This document shows, one piece after another, positions 8,097-17,464 of a stretch of DNA of 64,000 bases. The translations under genes and the position numbers were made by a program. The stretch comes from an uncultured Sphingomonadaceae bacterium. Lineage in GTDB: Bacteria; Pseudomonadota; Alphaproteobacteria; Sphingomonadales; Sphingomonadaceae. The stretch spans positions 1,798,001 to 1,862,000 of the forward strand of contig CANKZR010000001.1 of the NCBI GenBank assembly GCA_947488625.1, written 5' to 3'. Position 1 is the stretch's first letter. Each line of letters opens with the position of its first letter. The notes beneath the pieces are model-generated. The model was not told the origin of the DNA. It was given only the letters and a program-made list of their open reading frames with translations, and did no database searches.

Positions 8097-9440
8097 ATGA
8101 AACCTACTGACAATCCCAGGACCTACAGGGTCAAGAGCTTCGGCTGCCAGATGAACGTCTATGATGGCGAGCGGATGGCCGAATTGCTGGAAGCCAAGGG
8201 CATCGCGCCCGCACCCGATGGCGAGGAAGCGGACCTTGTGGTGCTGAACACCTGCCATATCCGCGAAAAGGCCACCGAAAAGGTCTATTCGGATATCGGT
8301 CGCCTGCAAAAGGCCGGTCGACAGGCTGGCAAGGACCCGATGATCGCGGTGGCGGGCTGCGTGGCGCAGGCCGAAGGCGAGGAAATCATGGCGCGCGCTC
8401 CGGCTGTGGGCATGGTTGTTGGCCCGCAGGCCTATCACCGGCTGGGCGACATGCTGGACCGTGCCGTGAAAGGCGAACGCTCCACCGACACCGATATGCC
8501 GGAAGATGCTAAGTTCGCAGCGCTGCCGAAGCGCCGCAAGGTGGCCCCTACTGCCTTTCTGACGGTGCAGGAAGGGTGCGACAAGTTCTGCACCTACTGC
8601 GTGGTCCCCTATACCCGCGGGGCGGAAATCTCCCGGCCGTTCAGCCAGTTGGTGGACGAAGCTGCGAAGCTGGTGGATGCCGGTGCACGCGAAATCACGC
8701 TGCTGGGCCAGAACGTCAATGCCTGGAGCGGCGAGGACGCGAAAGGTCATGCGGTTGGCCTAGATGGCCTGATCCGCGAATTGGCAAAGCTGCCCGACCT
8801 CAAGCGCATCCGCTACACCACCAGCCATCCCAATGACATGACCGACGGTTTGATCGCCGCACATGGCGAGGTGGAAAAGCTGATGCCTTACTTGCACCTG
8901 CCGGTGCAAAGCGGATCGGATCGGGTGCTGAAAGCGATGAACCGCTCGCACACGGCGGAAAGCTATCTGAAGCTGCTGGACCGGTTTCGCGAAGTTCGCC
9001 CCGATATCGCGCTGAGCGGCGATTTCATCGTCGGCTTTCCGGGCGAGACCGAGGCCGAGTTCGAGGAGACGCTGCAACTTGTCGATGCGGTGGGTTATGC
9101 TGCCGCCTTCAGTTTCAAGTACTCGCCCCGCCCCGGAACGCCTGCCGCCACCATGGACGGGCAGGTCGCCAGGGAAGTGATGGACGAACGGCTGCAGCGC
9201 CTGCAGGCTCACCTCAATCGTGACCAGTACGCTTTCAACAAGGCCAGCGTCGGCAAGACCTGCGACGTACTGGTGGAACGCAAGGGCCGCCGGCCGGGCC
9301 AGATGCTGGGCAAGTCGCCATGGCTGCAATCGGTGTTTTTCGAAGGAAACGTGCAGATCGGTGACATAGTTCGCGCCGAACTGGCTCATGCGGGGCCAAG
9401 CTCGCTGGAAGGGCGAATACTGGAGCGCGTCGTCGGCTAG
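8097..9440 (+). CDS. miaB: tRNA-2-methylthio-N6-dimethylallyladenosine synthase MiaB
   Basis: Radical-SAM methylthiotransferase that converts i6A37 to ms2i6A37 in tRNAs reading UNN codons. The 447-residue protein has the N-terminal cluster cysteines Cys17, Cys53 and Cys88, the radical-SAM CxxxCxxC motif CDKFCTYC (Cys161, Cys165, Cys168), and a C-terminal TRAM domain (about residues 375-445). [17 protein letters not shown] is a family landmark. Length is standard. phoH follows downstream in the same direction. Confidence 0.97.
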   Translation: MKPTDNPRTYRVKSFGCQMNVYDGERMAELLEAKGIAPAPDGEEADLVVLNTCHIREKATEKVYSDIGRLQKAGRQAGKDPMIAVAGCVAQAEGEEIMARAPAVGMVVGPQAYHRLGDMLDRAVKGERSTDTDMPEDAKFAALPKRRKVAPTAFLTVQEGCDKFCTYCVVPYTRGAEISRPFSQLVDEAAKLVDAGAREITLLGQNVNAWSGEDAKGHAVGLDGLIRELAKLPDLKRIRYTTSHPNDMTDGLIAAHGEVEKLMPYLHLPVQSGSDRVLKAMNRSHTAESYLKLLDRFREVRPDIALSGDFIVGFPGETEAEFEETLQLVDAVGYAAAFSFKYSPRPGTPAATMDGQVAREVMDERLQRLQAHLNRDQYAFNKASVGKTCDVLVERKGRRPGQMLGKSPWLQSVFFEGNVQIGDIVRAELAHAGPSSLEGRILERVVG

Positions 9441-9578
9441 TCCACGTCAGTCGATCAGGACCCACAGCCTGTGGCATTTCGATGACTTTCCACCGCCTTG
9501 TGGCATGGCGCTGCTTGCCAGCGCGATATGTCGGCCTATCTTCGCAGCTACACATGCGAAAGGAATCGCCCGACCTCG

Positions 9579-10637
9579 ATGGCCCGCAAACCCCACCGTG
9601 ATGGCGGCAACCATGCCGCCACAATCGCCCATCCGGAAGAACGCCGCGATGCTTCGCGCCGCGCCCGGGTAGAGGTATCTTTCGACGATCAGGCCGTGCT
9701 TGGCGCCCTGTTCGGTGAATTCGATGCCAATCTCGTTCAGATAGAGAACCGGCTGGGCGTCTATATCGCGGCACGCGGAGACACCATTTCCATCGAAGGT
9801 ACAGAGGACGAGGTGGCCCGCGCCCGCGAAGTTCTGGTGAAGCTGCACGAAAAGCTGCTGACCGGCGAGGAAATGGATGCAGGCGCTATCGACGCGTTGA
9901 TTTCGATGTCTGACGAGCCGACGCTGCAAGGCATCATCACGGGCGATGCCAAGGTGCCTCCGATCATGATCCGCACCCGCAAGAAGACCATCAGCCCGCG
10001 TAGCGCCACGCAGGGCGACTACATGCGCCAGCTGGCAAGCCGCGAACTGATCTTCGCGCTTGGTCCGGCAGGTACGGGCAAGACCTATCTGGCGGTCGCG
10101 CAGGCGGTCAGCCAGCTGATTACAGGCAGTGTGCAGCGCCTGATCCTGTCGCGCCCCGCTGTCGAGGCAGGGGAGCGGCTGGGCTTCCTGCCCGGCGACA
10201 TGAAGGAAAAGGTCGATCCGTACCTGCGCCCGCTTTACGATGCGCTTTACGATTGCATGCCGCCCGAACAGGTGGACCGCCGCATCGCCAGCGGAGAGAT
10301 CGAGATCGCGCCCATCGCCTTCATGCGCGGGCGTACGCTGGCCGATGCCTTCGTGATTCTGGATGAAGCGCAGAACACCACGAAGGAACAGATGAAGATG
10401 TTCCTCACCCGCTTTGGCCAGAACAGCCGGATGGTTGTCTGCGGCGACCCCAGGCAGGTGGACATTCCCGGCGGCGACAAGATGAGCGGCCTTGCCGATG
10501 CCGTTGAGCGCGTGGAGGGTCTGGAAGGTATCGGCGTTACCCGCTTCACCTCGGCGGACGTGGTGCGCCACCCCATCGTCGGGCGGATCGTCGAGGCTTA
10601 CGAAGGCCCTTCCGAGGGGCGTGGCCACGCGGATTGA
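9579..10637 (+). CDS. PhoH family ATPase
   Basis: Cytoplasmic P-loop ATPase of the PhoH/YbeZ family, linked to RNA metabolism and to YbeY. The 352-residue protein has a KH-like N-terminal part (about residues 30-100), Walker A GPAGTGKT at 162-169 and Walker B VILDEA ending near residue 264. The ATG at 9579 (MARKPHRDGG) is favoured; the track of in-frame sequence upstream to 9498 is unlike the family. ybeY follows at once, and YbeZ-YbeY physical partnership is known in other bacteria. Confidence 0.93.
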   Translation: MARKPHRDGGNHAATIAHPEERRDASRRARVEVSFDDQAVLGALFGEFDANLVQIENRLGVYIAARGDTISIEGTEDEVARAREVLVKLHEKLLTGEEMDAGAIDALISMSDEPTLQGIITGDAKVPPIMIRTRKKTISPRSATQGDYMRQLASRELIFALGPAGTGKTYLAVAQAVSQLITGSVQRLILSRPAVEAGERLGFLPGDMKEKVDPYLRPLYDALYDCMPPEQVDRRIASGEIEIAPIAFMRGRTLADAFVILDEAQNTTKEQMKMFLTRFGQNSRMVVCGDPRQVDIPGGDKMSGLADAVERVEGLEGIGVTRFTSADVVRHPIVGRIVEAYEGPSEGRGHAD

Positions 10638-10641
10638 CGCT

Positions 10642-11133
10642 GTGGAACTGGAAATCGAGATAGAGGACTGGCCCGAAGGGGACTGGGAAGCGCTGGCCGA
10701 CCGTGTGGCCGAGGCCGCGCAATCGGTGGCGCCGGAACTAGCCAATCCGCGCTTGGTCACCAGCCTGCTGTTCACCGATGATACCCGTATTCACGAACTT
10801 AACCGCGAATGGCGCCAGCGCGACAAGGCCACCAATGTATTAAGCTTTCCGATGCTGGAACGCTCCGACCTCGTACATCTCGATCCGGACGAGGGACCCC
10901 CTGAAATGCTGGGCGACATCGCGCTTGCCTATCAGACCTGTCTACGCGAGGCCGGGGAAAAGAACTTCGCACTGCATACCCATGCGGCGCATCTGATCCT
11001 GCATGGATTCCTCCACCTCGCCGGGCACGATCACGAGGTTTCCGACGAGGATGCCGAGAAAATGGAGGCGCTGGAAGTGAAGGCGCTTGCACTATTGGGT
11101 ATCGACAACCCATATAGCGAAACCAATTCCTGA
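10642..11133 (+). CDS. ybeY: Endoribonuclease YbeY (16S rRNA maturation)
   Basis: Metal-dependent RNase needed for 16S rRNA 3' processing and ribosome quality control. With the GTG at 10642 it has 163 residues; the zinc motif HGFLHLAGHDH supplies His121, His125 and His131, the UPF0054 signature. KATNVLSFP is also conserved. An alternative GTG at 10621 overlaps the end of phoH and would add seven residues; the choice between them is uncertain, because the GAGGGG just before 10621 is too close for that start and rather far for 10642. It sits in a phoH-ybeY-corC operon. Confidence 0.92.
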   Translation: MELEIEIEDWPEGDWEALADRVAEAAQSVAPELANPRLVTSLLFTDDTRIHELNREWRQRDKATNVLSFPMLERSDLVHLDPDEGPPEMLGDIALAYQTCLREAGEKNFALHTHAAHLILHGFLHLAGHDHEVSDEDAEKMEALEVKALALLGIDNPYSETNS

Positions 11134-11153
11134 ACGGAGAAAGTAACAGGGCG

Positions 11154-12116
11154 ATGCCCGACACTGACAGATCTGACGATTCCCAAACCGGAGAATCGGA
11201 AAGTAGCAACGGCTTTGGTCAAGGCGGGGGCCAGGGCGGCGGATTGTGGAATGCCATCCGCGGCCTTTTTGAAGACCAGGGCGACACCAGCCTGCGCGCG
11301 CAGCTGGAAGAAGCCATCGACGAGCATGAGGACGAAGCGGCCAATGGCGGCGAAAAGCCTTCGAAGGGGGACCTGTCCTCCGTCGAACTGATGATGCTGC
11401 GCAACCTGCTTCATTTCAGTGAGCACGATGCCGACGACGTGGCGATCCCGCGCAAGGAAATCATCGCGGTGGAGGCCACCGCGCCGTGGTCCGAAATGGT
11501 GGGCCTGTTCGCCGAACACGGTATCTCGCGCATGCCCGTTTACCGGGACCAGCTGGACGACGTGATCGGCATGATGCACCTGAAGGATGTGTTCGCCTTC
11601 ATCGCACTGGGCAAGGAACCACCGGCCGACTGGACCGTGCTGATGCGCCAGCCGCTGTATGTACCGCAGGCACGCGGCGCGCTGGACGTGCTGGCAGATA
11701 TGCGCCAGCGCCGTGTGCACCTGGCCATCGTGGTGGATGAATTTTCCGGCACCGACGGGATTATCACCATCGAGGATCTGGTCGAGGAAATCGTCGGCGA
11801 GATCGAGGACGAGCATGACGAGGCTCCGATCGAACAGGTCGTGGCTATCGATGAGGGTGTATGGGACGCCGATGCCAGCGTGGAGCTGGAGGACGTAGCC
11901 AAGGTGGTCGGCGATCCGGCTTTGGCCGAAGTGGAAGAATCGGTCGATACTTTGGGCGGTCTTGCCTTCGTGCTGGCGGAGGAGGTTCCGCAACCCGGTA
12001 CTATCCTGACCCATCCCAGCGGCTGGCGCATCGAAGTTACTGCGGGCGATGAAACCCACGTGACCCGCCTGCGGCTCCACCGCCCCACCTCGAACGAGAG
12101 CTCGAGCGACGACTAG
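11154..12116 (+). CDS. CBS-domain CorC/TlyC (hemolysin-type) protein
   Basis: CorC/TlyC-type protein with paired CBS domains and a C-terminal CorC_HlyC transporter-associated domain, thought to modulate cation (Mg or Co) efflux. The 320-residue protein has an acidic, low-complexity N-terminus (residues 1-65), CBS pair at about 90-215 (PRKEIIAVEA, FSGTDGIITIEDLVEEIVGEI) and the CorC domain after 235. It lacks the DUF21 membrane domain, so it is cytoplasmic. GGAGAAAG precedes the ATG. It closes the phoH-ybeY-corC unit. Confidence 0.9.
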   Translation: MPDTDRSDDSQTGESESSNGFGQGGGQGGGLWNAIRGLFEDQGDTSLRAQLEEAIDEHEDEAANGGEKPSKGDLSSVELMMLRNLLHFSEHDADDVAIPRKEIIAVEATAPWSEMVGLFAEHGISRMPVYRDQLDDVIGMMHLKDVFAFIALGKEPPADWTVLMRQPLYVPQARGALDVLADMRQRRVHLAIVVDEFSGTDGIITIEDLVEEIVGEIEDEHDEAPIEQVVAIDEGVWDADASVELEDVAKVVGDPALAEVEESVDTLGGLAFVLAEEVPQPGTILTHPSGWRIEVTAGDETHVTRLRLHRPTSNESSSDD

Positions 12117-12238
12117 GGAAAAGTCTTTCGCGACGAAGTGTCTCGCAATGCAGCATTTTTGGTGCGCTGCGGCAAAAACTTTCCTGATCACGCCAATTTC
12201 ATCTCGACAGAAACCGCTTTAGAACAGACACTGCCGTC

Positions 12239-13117
12239 ATGCGTCGCCTTCCGCCCCTAAGAGCCCTCGAGGCGTTTATTCGTGTCGTGCGCCTGGGTTC
12301 GGCGCGTTCGGCAGCCAGCGAACTGGGTTTAAGCCCGTCGGCCCTGTCCCGGCGGATCAGCAATCTGGAAAGTTTTACGGGTCGCAAATTGTTCTCGCGT
12401 TCAGGCCAAACGATGAAACTGACGGACGAGGGGCGCACTTTCTACGATGCTGTGGCACCACACCTGGAATCGCTGGCGGCGGCAGTGGAATCGCAGAGCG
12501 AAAACCTGCAACTGCTCCGGCTGCGGCTGGGGGTCATGCCATTGTTCGGTACCCAGCGCCTGTTTCCGCGTCTGAATGAACTGCGCTCCGTCCACCCGCG
12601 CCTGCATCTCGATATCGATACCGGCCCCCACCTGATAGACCGGGTGGGCGATACGCTGGATGCGGCCATCGGCCTGGTGCAGCACCCCGACCCCGAGCTT
12701 TATTCCGTCCAGCTTGACCAGAACACCGTCCACGCCATCGCCAGCAGGGAACTGGTGCAGGAACTGGGCGAAAACCCCGATATCGCGCTGCTGGAAAAGC
12801 AGACCTTCCTGATGCACACCGACATGCCGCGCAGTTTTGATGCGTGGAAAGCGGCCCTTGGTCTTGAGAAATTGCAGCCCGCAGCGGTTGATCACTACGA
12901 TTCGGGCCAGCTTATCCTGGAGGCTGCTGCGCAGGGTATCGGCATCGCCATCATGCACTACGACCATCTGGCCCGTAACAACGACAACCGCCTCGCGCGG
13001 TTGTACGATGTGAAGGTGGAAAGCCCCTATTCCTACTGGTTCATCTGTCGCCCGGCCGATCTCGATGCGCGGCCGGTGCGGATCTTCCATGACTGGATCG
13101 TGAAGGCTGGCCTGTAG
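12239..13117 (+). CDS. LysR family transcriptional regulator (GcvA-like)
   Basis: 292-residue LTTR. The N-terminal winged helix-turn-helix is clear (LRALEAFIRVVRLGSARSAA then ELGLSPSALSRRISNLE, residues about 6-60), followed by an effector domain. The opening RRLPPLRALEAF resembles the GcvA subgroup. There is no divergent target gene: upstream is corC in the same direction, and downstream the cyclophilin is convergent. Its regulon therefore cannot be guessed. It occupies the slot where lnt commonly follows corC. Confidence 0.9.
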   Translation: MRRLPPLRALEAFIRVVRLGSARSAASELGLSPSALSRRISNLESFTGRKLFSRSGQTMKLTDEGRTFYDAVAPHLESLAAAVESQSENLQLLRLRLGVMPLFGTQRLFPRLNELRSVHPRLHLDIDTGPHLIDRVGDTLDAAIGLVQHPDPELYSVQLDQNTVHAIASRELVQELGENPDIALLEKQTFLMHTDMPRSFDAWKAALGLEKLQPAAVDHYDSGQLILEAAAQGIGIAIMHYDHLARNNDNRLARLYDVKVESPYSYWFICRPADLDARPVRIFHDWIVKAGL

Positions 13118-13173
13118 CACCGCGGGCCACGGCGACTGGCCTTATCAGTGCGCCGACCGACAACGGCAGAACG

Positions 13174-13200
13174 AAAAAAGGGGCGCCAGTGCGGCGCCCC
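13174..13200 (-). terminator. Intrinsic terminator of the cyclophilin gene
   Basis: Perfect 8-bp stem GGGGCGCC / GGCGCCCC (13180-13187 with 13193-13200), 5-base loop, then six T on the minus strand (13179-13174). It ends transcription from the cyclophilin gene and lies between convergent genes. Confidence 0.85.
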
Positions 13201-13210
13201 CTCAACAAAA

Positions 13211-13675
13211 TCAGGCGACGGTCGCCTTGGTGATCTTGCCCGGATTGGCGGGCGGTTCGCCGGTCGGCAGTGCGTCAACATGCTCCATGCCGCTCTCTAC
13301 CTCGCCCCACACGGTGTACTGGTTATCCAGGAAGCGGGCGTCATCGAACACGATGAAGAACTGCGAATTGGCGCTGTTGGGATCCTGCGTGCGGGCCATC
13401 GAGCAGACGCCGCGGGTGTGCGGGACGTTGCTGAATTCCTGCTTCAGGTTCGGCTTGTCCGACCCGCTCATGCCGGTGCCGGTGGGATCACCGCCCTGTG
13501 CCATGAAGCCGGGGATCACGCGGTGGAACACCACGCCATCGTAGAAGCCTTCCTTCGCCAGTTCGGTGATGCGCGCCACGTGATTGGGAGCAACATCGCT
13601 GCGCAGCTTGATGACAACGTCGCCACCCTTGCCATCGCCGCAATCCAGATTGAGCGTCAATTTTTCGTCGGCCAT
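13211..13675 (-). CDS. Cyclophilin-type peptidyl-prolyl cis-trans isomerase
   Basis: Small single-domain cyclophilin of 154 residues that speeds proline isomerisation in protein folding. Characteristic stretches are FYDGVVFHRVIPGFMAQGGD (residues about 44-63, containing the catalytic Arg and the FMAQGGD loop), ANSQFFIV and the FLDNQYTVWGEV strand. There is no signal peptide, so it is cytoplasmic (PpiB-like). AAGGAG lies upstream of the ATG at 13675. Confidence 0.95.
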   Translation of the reverse strand: MADEKLTLNLDCGDGKGGDVVIKLRSDVAPNHVARITELAKEGFYDGVVFHRVIPGFMAQGGDPTGTGMSGSDKPNLKQEFSNVPHTRGVCSMARTQDPNSANSQFFIVFDDARFLDNQYTVWGEVESGMEHVDALPTGEPPANPGKITKATVA

Positions 13676-13801
13676 ATCAAATCTCCTTGAAAAGTTGGGG
13701 GCGACCTAGAGGATCATGCCTCCAGAGTCACGGCCCCAAACACCTGCATGGCATGACGGCCCGTCTTGCTTTTGCCGCACAGCACAATAGACCGGCGAGC
13801 G

Positions 13802-15232
13802 ATGGCCCAATCCGATCTTCACGAACCAGACGTCGAAACGTCCGCCCCGGAGGAACCCAAGCAGGGCGAAGGGCATCAGTTCGACGAGGAAAACCGGCTG
13901 AAGCCGGAGTTCGTGCGGCAGGTGCGCGAAGCGCTGTATGACGAGATCGAGGACAGCGTCTACGATCTGGTAGAGCCGCTGCACCCCGCCGACATTGCCG
14001 ACCTGTTCGAACTGCTGGAACGGCGCGAACGCAACGATCTGGCCGCTGCCATCACCGACCTGATGAGCAGCGACGTGGTGGCCGAGCTTAACGACTACGT
14101 TCGCGAGGACATGGTGGAGGCCCTTCCGCCCGAGGCCGTGGCCGAGATCGTGGGCCAGCTCGATACCGATGACGCCGTCCAGCTGATAGAGGATCTGGAC
14201 CACGCCGACCAGCGCGCCATCCTGGCCGAAGTGGAAGCGGGCGACCGCGCGGTTATCGAGACCGCCCTCGCCTACCCCGAGGAATCCGCCGGTCGCCTGA
14301 TGCAGCGCGAACTGATCGCGGTGCCCGACAGCATGAGCGTGGGCGACCTGATCGATTACCTGCGTGCCGAAGATCACCTGACGACCGAGTTCTGGGAAGT
14401 CTTCGTGGTGGATCACCGCTTCCATCCGGTCGGTACGATCCAGCTATCGTGGATATTGCGCACCCCCCGCTCTGTCGCCCTCTCCGACGTAATGAAACGC
14501 GACCAGACGCTGATCCCCGTCGCGATGGACCAGGAAGAAGTGGCCCTGCGCTTCCAGAAATACGCGCTGATTTCCGCTGCCGTCGTTGATGAAAGCGGGC
14601 GCCTTGTCGGCCAGTTGACGGTCGACGATATCGTGCACATCATTTCCGAAGAGGCGGGCGAGGATGCGCTGCTGATGAGCGGCGCGGGTGAAGGCGATAT
14701 CAACGAGCCGTTGCGCGATGCCTATTCCGCGCGTGTGCGCTGGCTGGTGGCGAACCTTGGCACGGCGGTGGTGGCAAGCGCGATCATCGCCTTTTTCGGA
14801 GCCGCGATAGAAGAACTGGTGGCGCTGGCCATCCTGATGCCGATCGTCGCCAGCATCGGCGGCAATGCCGGCACGCAAACCATGGCCGTTACTGTTCGCG
14901 CCATCGCCATGAACCAGCTTACCAAGTCCAACACCAAGCGCATACTGCTGCGCGAGTTGAAAGTGGCGCTGATGAACGGGGCGACCATCGCCGTACTGAT
15001 CGGTATTGCCACCGCGCTGCTTTTTACCCCGCCGCTGGGCGGTGTTATTGCCGCTGCCATGGTGATCAACATCATCGTGTCGGGCATGGCAGGCGTGCTG
15101 GTGCCCGTCGCGTTCGAGCGGTTAAATCAGGACCCCGCAGTCGCCAGCAGCGTATTCGTGACCATGATTACCGATTCCATGGGTTTCTTCGCGTTTCTGG
15201 GTCTGGCCGTAGCCTCCGGTCTCGCAGGATAA
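13802..15232 (+). CDS. mgtE: Magnesium transporter MgtE
   Basis: Mg2+ channel of the MgtE family. The 476-residue protein contains the MgtE N-domain (about residues 30-135, the repeated helical superhelix), two CBS domains (about 140-265, EESAGRLMQRELIAVP being the first CBS landmark) and five membrane helices (about 300-476), with the conserved pore-region segment ASIGGNAGTQTMAV. The start at ATG 13802 (MAQSDLHEPD) is preferred over the in-frame start at 13766 because the latter adds atypical residues. It is divergent from the cyclophilin gene. Confidence 0.93.
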   Translation: MAQSDLHEPDVETSAPEEPKQGEGHQFDEENRLKPEFVRQVREALYDEIEDSVYDLVEPLHPADIADLFELLERRERNDLAAAITDLMSSDVVAELNDYVREDMVEALPPEAVAEIVGQLDTDDAVQLIEDLDHADQRAILAEVEAGDRAVIETALAYPEESAGRLMQRELIAVPDSMSVGDLIDYLRAEDHLTTEFWEVFVVDHRFHPVGTIQLSWILRTPRSVALSDVMKRDQTLIPVAMDQEEVALRFQKYALISAAVVDESGRLVGQLTVDDIVHIISEEAGEDALLMSGAGEGDINEPLRDAYSARVRWLVANLGTAVVASAIIAFFGAAIEELVALAILMPIVASIGGNAGTQTMAVTVRAIAMNQLTKSNTKRILLRELKVALMNGATIAVLIGIATALLFTPPLGGVIAAAMVINIIVSGMAGVLVPVAFERLNQDPAVASSVFVTMITDSMGFFAFLGLAVASGLAG

Positions 15233-15272
15233 TCCAGCCGGCATTCAGGACCGCGGCGCGCTCGCTAGAAGA

Positions 15273-17084
15273 TCAGGCCGAGAAAAACAGCTGGATAGCG
15301 AAACAGGCCGCCAGGCCCGCCACGATGTTCATGGGCAGCCCTATTTTCAGGAAATCGGCAAATCGATAGTTCGCCGCGCCATAAACCAGCGTGTTGGTCT
15401 GGTAGCCAATGGGCGTTGCGAAACTGGCGCTGGCGCCGAACATCACCGCCACCACCAGCGCGCGCGGGTCGACTCCCAACGACCCGGCAAGCGTAATCAC
15501 GAGCGGCGTCATGATTACCGCCACGGCATTGTTGGTGACGGTTTCGGTCAACGTGCTGGTAAGCGCGTAGACCCCGATCAGCAGGACGAGGGGGGAGGCA
15601 TCGGCCAGCAAGGGCGTGAACCACTGCACGATCAGGTCCAGCGTACCGGCGTTCTGCAAGCCCAGTCCGAAAGCCAGCATACCGAAGATCAGCACCAGCG
15701 TGTTGCCGTCGATGGAATTCCACGCTTCCTCCGGCTCTATGCAGCGGGTTATCAGCACAACGCTCACTCCCCCAATCGCCAGCGCCGCAATCGGCAGTTC
15801 GAACAGGGCAGCGCACAGCACCACGCCTGCAAGGGTCAGCAAGGCCCATGGCGCTTTCTGGCGCTTGAAGGCGCGCGCGGGTGCCTGTGTCACCTGTGCC
15901 AGGTTCGCATTGCCTTCCAGCGCATGGGCCGCATCGGGAAGCGCGGCAATCAGCAGGCGGTCGCCCGCCCTTACCCGTACTTCCGCCAGTTCCGGGCCGG
16001 GCACATGGCGCGGGCGGGCGATGCCAAGAACGCGCACCTTGAAACGCGACAGCAGCGGAATTTCTGCAAGTCGACGCCCGACGATGGGGTGGCTGGAGGA
16101 TACCACCGCCTCCACCAGTTGCGCATCGCTGTCACGTTTCCTGCCGCTTAGCGTGATACCGCCGCCCAGACCTGTCAGTCCCACGCGAAAATCCACGGTC
16201 TCGGCCAGCGAAGCCAGTTCGGATGGGGATGCGCTGACGATGAATTCGTCGCCCCTCTCGATGCAATGTTCGTCCAGGTTCCGGCGAAAGGTCCGCGCGC
16301 CGCGCTGTATGGCGATCAGTTCGATGCCGGGGCGTCGGAAAACGGCGCACCGCTCCACTGTCTGGCCGATCAACGAAGTGTCGGAGCCCAGCGCGAGGTG
16401 CGACAGATAGTTCTCGCTTTCGCCGGTCTGGCCGATACCGCGCTCTTGCCGGTCCGGCAGCAGGATCGGCCCTGCAATTACGAGAAAGGCGATACCCGCC
16501 AGTGCCACGATCACGCCAACGCCGGTAATTTCGAAAATGCCGAAGGGGGCAAGGCCTTGTTCTCGGGCAACCCCGTCCACCAGGATATTGGTGGAGGTGC
16601 CGATCATGGTCAGCGTTCCGCCGAGGATCGATAGATAGGACAGTGGAATCAGCAATCTCGTCGCCGCCGTTCCCAGCACCCGGGACAGGCGCTTTATGAT
16701 CGGGATCATCACGATCACCACCGGCGTATTGTTCATGAAGGCCGAAGCCAGCATCGTTCCGGCGCCGATCTCCGCCAGCGCAAGTCTGGGCTTGCGCATG
16801 GTGCGTCGCAGGATCCAGCCCGAAACCTCCTCCAGCGCGCCGGTGCGTAGCAGCGCGCCGGAAAGGACGAACATCGCCCCGATGGTGATCGGCGCCGAAT
16901 TAGCAAATACCGACAGCGCCTGATCCGGCGAGAGATAGCCCAGCGCCATCATCGCCACGCCAGCCGCAATGGCGAGGATGACAGGCGGAAACCTTTCCAT
17001 CGCGAAGCCGACGAACAGAACGACGAGAAGGGCAAGCCCGATAATGGCGCCGTGTTCATCGAGCACGGCGAAAATGGATGACAT
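15273..17084 (-). CDS. SLC13-family permease with TrkA-C (RCK_C) domains
   Basis: Membrane transporter with an ArsB/SLC13-type permease fold. The 603-residue protein has about five N-terminal helices (residues 10-180), two soluble TrkA-C domains (about 200-370, regulatory in potassium channels and in SLC13 relatives), and about six C-terminal helices. The repeated permease landmarks NNTPVVIVMIPIIKRLS and TVTNNAVAVIMTPLVITLAG contain the NxxP-type substrate loops. The substrate could be sulfate, a dicarboxylate or another anion. ATG 17084 (MSSIFAVLDEHG) is chosen; a longer frame to 17177 enters the regulatory gap. Its downstream end faces mgtE. Confidence 0.88.
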   Translation of the reverse strand: MSSIFAVLDEHGAIIGLALLVVLFVGFAMERFPPVILAIAAGVAMMALGYLSPDQALSVFANSAPITIGAMFVLSGALLRTGALEEVSGWILRRTMRKPRLALAEIGAGTMLASAFMNNTPVVIVMIPIIKRLSRVLGTAATRLLIPLSYLSILGGTLTMIGTSTNILVDGVAREQGLAPFGIFEITGVGVIVALAGIAFLVIAGPILLPDRQERGIGQTGESENYLSHLALGSDTSLIGQTVERCAVFRRPGIELIAIQRGARTFRRNLDEHCIERGDEFIVSASPSELASLAETVDFRVGLTGLGGGITLSGRKRDSDAQLVEAVVSSSHPIVGRRLAEIPLLSRFKVRVLGIARPRHVPGPELAEVRVRAGDRLLIAALPDAAHALEGNANLAQVTQAPARAFKRQKAPWALLTLAGVVLCAALFELPIAALAIGGVSVVLITRCIEPEEAWNSIDGNTLVLIFGMLAFGLGLQNAGTLDLIVQWFTPLLADASPLVLLIGVYALTSTLTETVTNNAVAVIMTPLVITLAGSLGVDPRALVVAVMFGASASFATPIGYQTNTLVYGAANYRFADFLKIGLPMNIVAGLAACFAIQLFFSA

Positions 17085-17464
17085 GAATGTGAACCCTGTG
17101 CGAGCGTCGAACCGCGACGACCTCGATTGCCGTCCATTACGCCGTGGCCCGACAAACGATCCAGCGAAATCATGCACGCGCGCAATCGATTCGGTTAACT
17201 GGATGGTTAAGAATTTCTTAACGCTTCATCGCAGCGAGCGCTCGAGCCAGCTGCAACTGCCCTATTCTTGCCATATATGTTCATCCGGCTGAAAGGCAGA
17301 CACGAACAGGCGACCTGCCGTGGTTGCACGAGAAGAGTGACTTAAGCGTCCGATAACAGATCGGCGCAGAAGGAATCAGGCAACCGGACAGGCCAGTTCT
17401 ACGACGCTGTCGGACGACATTTTCGTCCGTCGATCCGGTTCGCGTTAGTTGAAGGAGTAACACG
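17085..17464. other. 380-base divergent intergenic region (SLC13 permease / OmpA-like)
   Basis: No coding sequence is supported here. The region is AT-richer near 17190-17230, where it holds a CtrA-type site (17207-17222, entered separately) and a near-miss TTAA-N8-TTAA pair at 17195-17210. A GAAGGAG ribosome binding site for the OmpA-like gene is at 17451-17457. The remainder (about 17230-17450) shows no repeat or hairpin that I can support. Confidence 0.6.
17207..17222. promoter_or_regulatory. Candidate CtrA binding site, TTAA-N7-TTAAC
   Basis: TTAAGAATTTCTTAAC is an exact match to the established alphaproteobacterial CtrA full site TTAA-N7-TTAAC, and with the G at 17206 it is part of a near-perfect 17-base palindrome. 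It lies 243 bases before the OmpA-like start and 123 bases before the permease start. CtrA occupancy is inference. Confidence 0.55.

Noticed and set aside
17195-17210. TTAA pair as a second CtrA site
   Set aside because: The spacer is 8 bases, not 7, so it does not fit the established site.
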